From contig JACZSI010000112.1 of assembly GCA_022574265.1 (NCBI GenBank), forward strand, positions 1 to 5,995: a stretch of 5,995 nt of DNA, given 5' to 3'. A program made the position numbers and the translations under genes. Every line of letters starts with the position of its first letter. The first letter of the stretch is position 1. Source of the DNA: Chloroflexota bacterium (GTDB taxonomy: Bacteria; Chloroflexota; Dehalococcoidia; Lucifugimonadales; Australimonadaceae). This document shows positions 1-4,960 of this stretch, one piece after another. Under the pieces are notes generated by a model. It made no database searches. It saw only the letters and a program-made list of their open reading frames with translations, and had not been told where the DNA came from.

Positions 1-121
1 GGACCCGCCCTCAACGAGCGCACCCTCCCGGTTGTGGCGCTGGATCACCAGCCGCTAACCAGATTCAGGAACGGCTGACCCCATCCCGTAAGGGCGCACG
101 GCGCGCGCCCTTCCCCCACGT
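1..121. other. Left edge, no gene assigned; possible tail of an upstream gene
   Basis: No complete gene is visible here. Two plus-strand frames are open from the left edge. One closes at TGA 76-78 and would end in ...PLTRFRNG. The other closes at TAA 56-58 and would end in ...LWRWITSR. Either could be the last codons of a gene lying mostly outside the window, since both have GC-ending codons, but 18-25 residues are too few to choose a frame or name a family. A hairpin (90-112) just after these stops is compatible with a plus-strand gene ending here. Confidence 0.25.
90..112 (+). terminator. Possible hairpin terminator of an upstream gene
   Basis: AAGGGCGC (90-97) and GCGCCCTT (105-112) form a perfect 8-bp stem with a 7-base loop. 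It begins 11 bases after the TGA at 76-78 that closes one of the frames open from the left edge. There is no real T-run after the stem; the following bases are C-rich. It could therefore be a weak terminator, an RNA-stabilising 3' structure, or part of the repeat-rich spacer. Confidence 0.3.
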
Positions 122-135
122 CGCCTGTCCTCCCT

Positions 136-156
136 CCTCTCCCCTGGCGGGAGAGG
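136..156. repeat. Palindromic repeat unit A
   Basis: CCTCTCCC (136-143) pairs perfectly with GGGAGAGG (149-156) around the loop CTGGC. It is followed by ATCGAGGTGAGGG, whose end is mirrored 5' of unit B. It has no T-tract, so a repeat unit is more likely than a terminator. Confidence 0.65.
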
Positions 157-208
157 ATCGAGGTGAGGGGGGAGCGGTCGCGCGCAGCCAGGTCGACCCT
201 CACCCCCG

Positions 209-232
209 CCCTCTCCCTGTCCAGGGAGAGGG
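209..232. repeat. Palindromic repeat unit B
   Basis: CCCTCTCCCT (209-218) pairs perfectly with AGGGAGAGGG (223-232) around the loop GTCC. This gives a 10-bp stem preceded by CCCTCACCCCCG. It is the same CTCTCCC/GGGAGAG family as unit A, placed in mirror orientation. Confidence 0.7.
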
Positions 233-292
233 GGAAGAACCAGGGCCGCCTGTCTCCCCTCCTCTCCCCTGCCCCGGGCGCCAGGGACAAGC

Positions 293-321
293 GAAAGCGC
301 CCCGCATCGCGGGGCGCTTTC
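293..321 (-). terminator. Strong hairpin terminator after the RRM gene, probably bidirectional
   Basis: GAAAGCGCCCCGC (293-305) and GCGGGGCGCTTTC (309-321) form a perfect 13-bp stem with the 3-base loop ATC. It starts 22 bases beyond the stop codon of the minus-strand RRM gene. Read on the minus strand the stem ends in CTTTC and continues GCTTGT. Read on the plus strand it ends CTTTC and continues TTCTT, a better U-rich tail. The structure could therefore also stop plus-strand transcription coming from the left. Confidence 0.8.
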
Positions 322-343
322 TTCTTGGTCGCCTGGGGGCCGC

Positions 344-622
344 TTAGAAGCGGCGGGGCTCCCGCGGCCTGGCCTGGTTCACCACCAGCGCCCGGCCTTC
401 CACGCTGTGCTCGTTGAACATCTGGATAGCCTGTTCAAGAGCGCCGTGGTCTTCCATCTCGACGAAACCGAATCCACGGGGCCTGCCCGTCTCGCGGTCT
501 GTCGGGATATGGACCGACACGACGTTCCCTGCCTGAGCAAAGAGGTCGTACAGCTCGTCTCGGGTCATTCGGAACGGCAGATTGCCGACGAACAACCTGT
601 TCCCACTATCTTCCATCGTCAC
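344..622 (-). CDS. RRM-family RNA-binding protein
   Basis: A 92-residue protein made almost entirely of one RNA recognition motif, the single-stranded RNA-binding fold of bacterial Rbp-type (glycine-rich or cold-inducible) proteins. RNP2 is LFVGNL at residues 10-15. RNP1 is RGFGFVEM at residues 49-56, with the aromatic residues that stack on RNA bases in place. The intervening TRDELYDLFAQAGNVVSV and the later EQAIQMFNEHSVEGRALVV match helix 1/strand 2 and helix 2/strand 4 of the fold. A short arginine-rich tail (residues 85-92) ends the protein, and there is no glycine-rich extension. The start is read as GTG at 622, which lies 7 bases after GGAGG; an ATG two codons on (616) is possible. The gene is divergent from the molybdenum-hydroxylase operon and ends before a strong terminator, so it is probably monocistronic. 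In other bacteria such proteins act in RNA binding, often in the cold; the target here is unknown. Confidence 0.93.
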   Translation of the reverse strand: MTMEDSGNRLFVGNLPFRMTRDELYDLFAQAGNVVSVHIPTDRETGRPRGFGFVEMEDHGALEQAIQMFNEHSVEGRALVVNQARPREPRRF

Positions 623-629
623 AACGGTA

Positions 630-634
630 CCTCC
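630..634 (-). promoter_or_regulatory. Ribosome binding site of the RRM gene
   Basis: GGAGG on the minus strand lies 7 bases before GTG at 622 and 13 bases before the in-frame ATG at 616. The spacing favours the GTG start. The motif sits inside a five-codon open frame (ATG at 636, stop TGA at 619) that ends on the GTG. Confidence 0.7.
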
Positions 635-646
635 ATGTGTCCGTCA

Positions 647-692
647 CCTTGGATCGGACGTGAGCATTTCCAGCGCACTGTCCGAGCCTTGG
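647..692 (-). promoter_or_regulatory. Imperfect stem-loop in the RRM leader
   Basis: Arms 647-659 (CCTTGGATCGGAC) and 680-692 (GTCCGAGCCTTGG) can pair at 10 of 13 positions, including an uninterrupted 6 bp TCGGAC/GTCCGA next to the 20-base loop. The structure would lie in the untranslated leader of the RRM mRNA, about 25 bases before the start codon. It matches no riboswitch class that I recognise. Confidence 0.35.
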
Positions 693-736
693 GGCCTCGA
701 CCTCAACGGAGGGACACACACGCCATTCGCCGTCCT

Positions 737-765
737 ATTCTAGCCTCGCGGGTGCGTACCCGCAA
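737..765 (-). promoter_or_regulatory. Candidate sigma70-type promoter for the RRM gene
   Basis: On the minus strand TTGCGG (765-760) is separated by exactly 17 bases from TAGAAT (742-737), which matches five of six positions of TATAAT. Transcription from about position 730 would give a leader of about 108 bases. A small inverted repeat, GCGGGT/ACCCGC (748-763), lies inside the spacer and overlaps the -35, where a regulator could bind. The assignment rests on sequence alone. Confidence 0.4.
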
Positions 766-833
766 GGTGACGCCGTCCCGTGGCGGCTTCCTTCGCCGCC
801 GGCCTACTCCGCAGCGGCCCCTTCGGGGGGAGA

Positions 834-862
834 TTGCGACCGTGGCGGCCGTCCCGCATAAT
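834..862 (+). promoter_or_regulatory. Candidate sigma70-type promoter for the molybdenum-hydroxylase operon
   Basis: TTGCGA (834-839) is followed after exactly 17 bases by CATAAT (857-862). The boxes match the consensus at four and five of six positions. The start site would be near 869, giving a leader of about 54 bases before the GTG at 923. A/T-rich hexamers are rare in this GC-rich spacer, which strengthens the call. Confidence 0.45.
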
Positions 863-869
863 GGGGCGC

Positions 870-885
870 GGCCGCCGCGGCGGCC
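870..885. repeat. Perfect 16-bp GC palindrome at the expected operon start site
   Basis: GGCCGCCGCGGCGGCC is its own reverse complement. It begins 8 bases after the candidate -10 box, so it overlaps the expected first transcribed bases. It could be an operator, an RNA hairpin at the 5' end of the mRNA, or chance in very GC-rich DNA. Confidence 0.4.
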
Positions 886-907
886 CCTATCCCACCGCGC
901 TGGAGCC

Positions 908-912
908 AGGAG
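908..912 (+). promoter_or_regulatory. Ribosome binding site of the FAD subunit
   Basis: AGGAG lies 10 bases before the GTG at 923. This fixes the start, because the same frame stays open for a further 172 codons upstream through the divergent region and across the RRM gene. Confidence 0.7.
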
Positions 913-922
913 AACCGCCCTC

Positions 923-1804
923 GTGCACCCCTTCCGCTACGTCGCTGCGAGCAGCATCGACGAGGCCGTGGCCGTGCTCCGTGAGCACGGCGCACGGGCG
1001 CGCTGCCTGGCGGGCGGCACGGACATCCTGGTGCAGCTCCGTGGCGGACGCTACGAGCTCGACGCGCTGGTGGACGTCAAAGGCGTGCCGGAGGCCTCGG
1101 CGATGCGCCTCGGCCGCGCTGGCCTCGACATCGGTGCCGCCGTGCCCTGTTACCGCATCTACGAAGACGCCAAGGTGGCCGCCGCGTACCCAGGGATCGT
1201 GGACGCCGCGTCGCTCATCGGCGGCATCCAGATCCAATCGCGGGCGAGCCTCGGCGGCAACCTCTGCAACGCCGCGCCCAGCGCCGACGGCATCGGACCG
1301 CTCCTGGTGCACGACGCCACCGTCGTCATCGCCGGCCCAACCGGCACGCGTACCGTGCCGGTTGATGGCTTCTGCACGGCCCCCGGCAGCACGGTGCTGG
1401 ACGACGACGAGCTGGTGGTCTCCGTCCACGTCCCCCGGCCACCCACGCGCTTCGGGGCCGCGTATGAGCGGTTCATCCCCCGCAACGAGATGGACATCGC
1501 CATCGTCGGCGTCGCGAGCTCGCTCGTGCTCGACCGCTCGGGCAAGCGGATCGAGTCGGCGCGCATCGCGCTCGCCTCCGTCGCCCCGACCCCGATCGTC
1601 GCGTCGAAGGCCGCCGCGTCGCTCATCGGCGAGCCCCCGTCCGAGGAGGCGTTCCGCGCCGCGGGCGAGATCGCCGCGGGCGAGGCGTCGCCCATCGACG
1701 ACATGCGCGGCACGATCGACCAGCGCCGGGACCTCGTGCGCGTGCTCACGCGCCGGACGCTTGCCCTGGCCGCCCAGCGCGCCTCCGCGGGGGCCGCGCG
1801 ATGA
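923..1804 (+). CDS. FAD-binding (medium) subunit of a xanthine dehydrogenase-family molybdenum hydroxylase
   Basis: A 293-residue protein, the usual length for CoxM-type subunits. It should hold FAD, take electrons from the 2Fe-2S subunit and pass them to an external acceptor in the cytoplasm. It begins HPFRYVAASSIDEAVAVL, the typical N-terminus of this PCMH-type FAD domain. The FAD-binding segments are AGGTDILVQLR at residues 30-40 and ASLGGNLCNAAPSAD at 108-122. YERFIPRNEMDIAIVGVA at 181-198 corresponds to the conserved Y-x-R/K...R...D-A segment, and the C-terminal 110 residues are the CO-dehydrogenase flavoprotein C-terminal domain. The GTG start is chosen because AGGAG precedes it and the family similarity begins exactly there. 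It is the first gene of an operon whose next gene starts inside its stop codon (ATGA). FAD subunits say little about substrate. Confidence 0.93.
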   Translation: MHPFRYVAASSIDEAVAVLREHGARARCLAGGTDILVQLRGGRYELDALVDVKGVPEASAMRLGRAGLDIGAAVPCYRIYEDAKVAAAYPGIVDAASLIGGIQIQSRASLGGNLCNAAPSADGIGPLLVHDATVVIAGPTGTRTVPVDGFCTAPGSTVLDDDELVVSVHVPRPPTRFGAAYERFIPRNEMDIAIVGVASSLVLDRSGKRIESARIALASVAPTPIVASKAAASLIGEPPSEEAFRAAGEIAAGEASPIDDMRGTIDQRRDLVRVLTRRTLALAAQRASAGAAR

Positions 1805-2316
1805 CGCAGGCGCCGATCGCCAAGGCCCACGTGCGGTGCGAGCTCAACGGCCAGCCCGTCGAGTTCCTGGCGGACCAGCACATGAGTCTGCTGGAGGCCC
1901 TGCGCGAGGTCCTGGACATGACCGGGACCAAGGAAGGCTGCAACGACGGCAACTGCGGCGCCTGCACCGTGACCATGGACGGCCGCATCGTCGACTCGTG
2001 CCTCGTGCTGGCACCCGAGGCCGACGGCCGGCGGCTGGAGACCATCGAGGGCGTCGCGCCCCCCGGCGGCCTGCACCCGTTGCAGCAGGCGTTCTTGGAG
2101 GAGGCCGCGCTCCAATGCGGCATCTGCACGCCCGGCTTCCTGGTCGCGGCCAAGGCCCTGCTGGAGCGCGAGCCCGCCGCCGACGAGCACCGCATCCGCC
2201 ACTGGCTCGCGGGGAACCTCTGCCGGTGCACCGGCTACGACAAGATCGTCCGGGCCGTGCTGCGCGCCGAGGCCGAGCAGCCGAAGCCGCGAGCGCGCAG
2301 GAGCGGAACCGCATGA
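1801..2316 (+). CDS. 2Fe-2S (small) subunit of the molybdenum hydroxylase
   Basis: A 171-residue protein, the family length being about 150-170, carrying both iron-sulfur clusters that relay electrons from the molybdenum centre to FAD. The N-terminal plant-ferredoxin domain has C47, C52 and C55 (CNDGNCGACT) plus C67. The C-terminal helical domain has C106 and C109 (QCGICTPGF) plus C141 and C143 (CRCTGY). All eight cluster ligands are therefore present and the subunit looks functional. There is no signal peptide or Tat motif, so the complex should be cytoplasmic. The tail after residue 155 is rich in Arg, Lys and Pro and looks unstructured. The start ATG overlaps the FAD-subunit stop and the stop overlaps the next start, so translation of all three subunits is probably coupled. 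There is only a weak G-rich ribosome site of its own. Confidence 0.96.
   Translation: MTQAPIAKAHVRCELNGQPVEFLADQHMSLLEALREVLDMTGTKEGCNDGNCGACTVTMDGRIVDSCLVLAPEADGRRLETIEGVAPPGGLHPLQQAFLEEAALQCGICTPGFLVAAKALLEREPAADEHRIRHWLAGNLCRCTGYDKIVRAVLRAEAEQPKPRARRSGTA
2299..2303 (+). promoter_or_regulatory. Ribosome binding site of the molybdopterin subunit
   Basis: AGGAG lies 9 bases before the ATG at 2313, inside the end of the 2Fe-2S gene. It decides the start, because the large-subunit frame is open far upstream (to 780) as a shadow of the two preceding genes. Confidence 0.7.
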
Positions 2317-4604
2317 CATCGAAGACTGAGCCGAAGCGCAAGTTCCGGGTCGTCGGGACCCGGCCCATCCGCCACGACGGCTGGGATAAGGTCTTGGGCC
2401 GCGCCGCCTACGGGGCCGACGTCAAGCTCCCCGGCCTCGTCCACGGCGCCGTTCTGCGCAGTCCTCACGCCCACGCCCGCATCGTCAAGATCGATACCGC
2501 CAAGGCCGAGAAGGCGCCGGGCGTGCTGGCGGTGATGACCGCCGCCGACATGCCCGTCGCCGCGAGCCAGGTGCTGGACCTCGGGGAGGAGGTCACGAAC
2601 GCGACCTACGCCAGCGACCGCGTGATGGCCCGCGCGAAGGCCGTCTACAACGGCCACCCCGTGGCGGCCGTGGCGGCGGTGGACCTCAACACAGCGCTCG
2701 AGGCGCTCACGCTGATCGACGTCGTGTACGAGGTGCTGACGCCTGTCGTGACCATCGAGCAGGCCATGGCGCCCGGCGCACCGTTGGTGCACGACGACTT
2801 GGTCGGCGACGACATCGGCGAGCGCGTCGAGCACACCAACGTGGCCGAGCACATACGCTACGAAGTGGGTGACCCAGAGGCCGGATTCGCCGAAGCGAGC
2901 ACGATCGTGGAGCTCGAGTGCCGTCTGTCCCGCGCGCACCAGGGCTACATCGAGCCGCAGACCGCCACCGCGTTCTGGAGCCAGGACGGCAAGCTGACGG
3001 TCTGGACGAGCACGCAAGCGTCGTTCGGTCAACGGGACGCGCTGGCGGGCGTGCTGATGAGGCCAGTGTCCAGCATCAAGGTCGTCCCGATGGAGATCGG
3101 CGGCGGCTTCGGGGGCAAGATCGGCATCTACCTCGAGCCGCTCGCAGCCGTCCTATCCAGGAAGTGCGGACGCCCCGTGAAGCTCGTCATGGAGCGGCGC
3201 GCGGTGTTCGACGCGACAGGCCCCGCCCCCGGAGGCATCGTCCGCGTCAAGATGGGCGTCGACGACAAGGGACTGATCACGGCCGCCACGGCGGACATCC
3301 GGTACGGTGCGGGGGCGTACCCCGGCGCCCAGATCAACCCGGCGTCCGTCTGCGTCTTCGCGTCCTACCGGATCGCCAATGCCCGCGTCGACGGCTACGA
3401 CATCGTCATCAACCTCTCGAAGACGTCGGCGTACCGCGCCCCTGGCGCGCCGCAGGCCACGTTCGCCACCGAGACGGTCGTCGACGAGATCTGCCGGCGC
3501 ATCGGCATGGACCCGGCCGAGTTCCGGCTCCTCAACGCCAGCAAGGAGGGCGACCGCCGCGTGGACGGCCCGGCCTTCCCGCGCATCGGCAACGTCGAGG
3601 TCGTCGAGGCCATCAAGGGCTCGGCCCACTACCGCTCCAAGCTCGGGCCCGCGTCGTCGCCCGCCAAGAAGCGCGGCCGTGGCATGGCCAGTGGCTTCTG
3701 GCAAGGCATCGGCGGTAAATCGACCGTCACCATCAGCGTGAACAACGACGGCGTCGTGTCGCTCATCGAGGGCAGCGTCGACATCGGCGGGACCCGCGCG
3801 TCCATCGCCATGCAGGCCGCCGAGGTCCTCGGCATCGCGGCCGAAGACGTCCACCCGTCCGTGGTCGACACCGACTCCATCGGCCACACGGACCTCACCG
3901 CCGGCAGCCGGACGACGTACGCCACCGGGGCCGCCGCCATCAAGGCCGCCGAGCAGGTGGTCGAGGAGATGAAGAACCGGGCCGCCCTGGCGTGGGAGAC
4001 GGACGCCGGGAACGTCCGCTTCGAGGACGGCGTCTTCTCGAACGCGGTCGCCAAGGGCCAGCGGCTCACGTTCAAGGAGCTGAGCGGCAAGCTCGGCGCG
4101 ACCGGTGGGCAGATCAGCACGACCGGGGTCGTGAACCTGCGCGGCAGCGGCGGCGGCAGCTTCGCCGCGCACCTGGTCGACGTCGAGGTCGACACCGAGA
4201 CCGGCAAGGTCGAGATCCTGCGCTACACGGCAGCCCAGGACGCCGGCAAGGCCGTGCACCCCGCCTACGTCGAGGGCCAGATGGAAGGCGGCGCCGTCCA
4301 GGGCATCGGGTGGGCGCTCAACGAGGAGTACGTCGTCGGGGACGACGGCGTGATGCAGAACGCGAGTTTCCTCGACTACCGCATGCCGACGACGCTCGAT
4401 GTGCCGACGATCGAGACGATCATCGTGGAGGTGCCGAACGAGCGCCACCCCTTCGGCGTGCGCGGCATCGGCGAGACCGGCATCGTGCCGCCCATGCCCG
4501 CGATCTCGAACGCGCTGCGCGACGCGCTCGGCGTGCGGCTCACGGAGCTGCCCATGAAGCCCGGGCGCATCATGGCCGCGCTGAAGGCCCAGGCCGCGTC
4601 GTAG
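2313..4604 (+). CDS. Molybdopterin-binding (large, catalytic) subunit of a xanthine dehydrogenase-family enzyme
   Basis: A 763-residue protein, normal for this subunit, holding the Mo-molybdopterin cofactor and the hydroxylation site. The N-terminal aldehyde oxidase/xanthine dehydrogenase a/b hammerhead domain covers about residues 20-145 (GWDKVLGRAAYGAD, LRSPHAHARI). The cofactor-binding part follows: HQGYIEPQ at 209-216, GGGFGGK at 263-269, AYRAPGAPQ at 373-381, AGSRTTYATGAA at 530-541 and QGIGWALNEEY at 663-673. The catalytic-base glutamate is E721 in RGIGETGIVPPMPA. Form I CO dehydrogenases have AYRCSFR, with the copper-binding cysteine, at the 373 motif, so this is not one. Where the family usually has a GQG loop the protein reads VDIGGTRASI (489-498). 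Substrate is unknown; aromatic, N-heterocyclic or aldehyde compounds are plausible. No Tat signal is present. The stop codon lies inside the repeat at 4601-4647. Confidence 0.94.
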   Translation: MTSKTEPKRKFRVVGTRPIRHDGWDKVLGRAAYGADVKLPGLVHGAVLRSPHAHARIVKIDTAKAEKAPGVLAVMTAADMPVAASQVLDLGEEVTNATYASDRVMARAKAVYNGHPVAAVAAVDLNTALEALTLIDVVYEVLTPVVTIEQAMAPGAPLVHDDLVGDDIGERVEHTNVAEHIRYEVGDPEAGFAEASTIVELECRLSRAHQGYIEPQTATAFWSQDGKLTVWTSTQASFGQRDALAGVLMRPVSSIKVVPMEIGGGFGGKIGIYLEPLAAVLSRKCGRPVKLVMERRAVFDATGPAPGGIVRVKMGVDDKGLITAATADIRYGAGAYPGAQINPASVCVFASYRIANARVDGYDIVINLSKTSAYRAPGAPQATFATETVVDEICRRIGMDPAEFRLLNASKEGDRRVDGPAFPRIGNVEVVEAIKGSAHYRSKLGPASSPAKKRGRGMASGFWQGIGGKSTVTISVNNDGVVSLIEGSVDIGGTRASIAMQAAEVLGIAAEDVHPSVVDTDSIGHTDLTAGSRTTYATGAAAIKAAEQVVEEMKNRAALAWETDAGNVRFEDGVFSNAVAKGQRLTFKELSGKLGATGGQISTTGVVNLRGSGGGSFAAHLVDVEVDTETGKVEILRYTAAQDAGKAVHPAYVEGQMEGGAVQGIGWALNEEYVVGDDGVMQNASFLDYRMPTTLDVPTIETIIVEVPNERHPFGVRGIGETGIVPPMPAISNALRDALGVRLTELPMKPGRIMAALKAQAAS

Positions 4605-4647
4605 GGGCGCGCGGTGTGTCCGAGGGCGCGATGAATCGCGCCCCTAC
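4601..4647. repeat. Palindromic element with nested hairpins, supplying the large-subunit stop
   Basis: GTAGGGGCGCG (4601-4611) is the exact reverse complement of CGCGCCCCTAC (4637-4647), so the element is bounded by 11-bp inverted ends. Nested inside, GGGCGCGA (4624-4631) pairs perfectly with TCGCGCCC (4636-4643) around the loop TGAA. The right arm can thus pair with either of two partners. The TAG at 4602-4604 in the left arm is the stop codon of the molybdopterin subunit. It resembles short dispersed GTAGGGGCG-type intergenic repeats of GC-rich bacteria. It may also reduce readthrough into the next gene, although no T-tract follows. Confidence 0.6.
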
Positions 4648-4675
4648 CAACTGTCTGACGCGAGCGGTATAGACC

Positions 4676-4960
4676 ATGCCAACGGTGTTCATCGCCATGC
4701 CGCTACGCAGGTTCACGGGCGGGCAAGCCACCGTCCAGGTGCCCGGTGCGACGCTGCGCGAGGTGGTCGAGAACCTGGAAGTAAGCTTCCCGGGGGTCAA
4801 AGCGCGGCTCGTCGACGAAGACGACCCGGACAAGCTGCCGCCGGGCCTCTCGGCCATCGTGGACGGCGAGGCAACGGTGCTGGGACTGCGCCAGCCGCTC
4901 GAGCCGGACTCCGAGGTGCACTTCCTGCCGGCGATCGCCGGCGGGGCGGACGCGCCTTAG
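4676..4960 (+). CDS. MoaD/ThiS/CysO-type beta-grasp sulfur carrier protein with a four-residue tail after Gly-Gly
   Basis: A 94-residue ubiquitin-like protein. Family members carry sulfur as a C-terminal thiocarboxylate after activation by a MoeB/ThiF-type enzyme. Visible features are a first strand TVFIAMPLRRF (3-13), TGGQ (14-17), a helix LREVVENLEVSFPGV (27-41) and a last strand EVHFLPAIAGG (80-90). TGGQ and the P-A-(I/V)-A-G-G ending resemble actinobacterial CysO (cysteine synthesis) more than typical MoaD. The Gly-Gly (89-90) is not terminal: ADAP follows, so activation would need trimming. The ATG is the earliest possible start, since an in-frame TAG lies one codon upstream. No good ribosome site is visible. 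The 71-base gap after the large subunit holds a palindromic element, so co-transcription is possible but uncertain. A role in molybdopterin synthesis for the upstream enzyme fits the location but is inferred. Confidence 0.85.
   Translation: MPTVFIAMPLRRFTGGQATVQVPGATLREVVENLEVSFPGVKARLVDEDDPDKLPPGLSAIVDGEATVLGLRQPLEPDSEVHFLPAIAGGADAP
4927..4942. repeat. Perfect 16-bp palindrome at the end of the sulfur carrier gene
   Basis: GCCGGCGATCGCCGGC is its own reverse complement. It encodes the LPAIAG residues just before the end of the plus-strand gene and lies 15 bases past the stop of the converging dioxygenase gene. The convergent genes overlap with no spacer, so it could act as a weak bidirectional transcript end, but no T-tract supports this. 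Its core GCGATCGC equals the HIP1 octamer known from cyanobacteria, probably by chance here. Confidence 0.4.

Larger units (their letters stand above)
122..271. repeat. Cluster of REP-like palindromic intergenic repeats
   Basis: A 25-base direct repeat occurs at 122-146 and 247-271. Both copies begin CGCCTGTC and end CTCCTCTCCCCTG, and they differ only at two adjacent positions. Between and around them are two hairpins (136-156 and 209-232) and an outer inverted pair, GGTGAGGG (162-169) with CCCTCACC (197-204). The two hairpins are thus arranged head to head. This resembles the composite REP/BIME arrays (short palindromic intergenic repeats, often moved by RAYT transposases) of many GC-rich genomes. 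No transposase gene is in the window. The region is non-coding, and open frames through it consist of low-complexity repeat translation. Confidence 0.7.

Noticed and set aside
45..290. Small open frames on both strands through the left-hand repeats
   Set aside because: They translate the palindromic repeats into low-complexity Arg/Pro/Gly sequence and have no recognisable fold.
122..321. CRISPR array
   Set aside because: There are only two direct copies, 125 bases apart, with palindromes between them. No regular repeat-spacer pattern and no cas genes are present.
407..922. Upstream extension of the FAD-subunit reading frame
   Set aside because: The frame stays open for 172 more codons but crosses the minus-strand RRM gene and the promoter region. 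Family similarity starts at the GTG at 923, which has AGGAG before it.
780..2312. A giant 1274-codon frame joining upstream sequence to the molybdopterin subunit
   Set aside because: The part before 2313 is an out-of-frame shadow of the FAD and 2Fe-2S genes, rich in Arg, Ser, Pro and Ala. It is not a fusion protein. The real start is ATG 2313 with its own ribosome site.
1159..2319. Long minus-strand open frame opposite the FAD and 2Fe-2S genes
   Set aside because: Long antisense frames are expected in GC-rich genes. The translation has no recognisable domain and the opposite strand encodes clear enzyme subunits.
3153..4448. 431-codon minus-strand open frame opposite the molybdopterin subunit
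   Set aside because: Its Asp/Val/Gly/His/Arg-rich composition is a mirror of GC-biased codons, with no motif, ribosome site or promoter. It is a shadow of the catalytic subunit.
2313..4604. Annotation of the large subunit as CO dehydrogenase (coxL)
   Set aside because: The subunit order fits, but the AYRCSFR signature is absent; the motif reads AYRAPGAPQ.
4931..4938. GCGATCGC as a HIP1 element indicating a cyanobacterium
   Set aside because: It is a single copy inside a coding palindrome and nothing else points to cyanobacteria.
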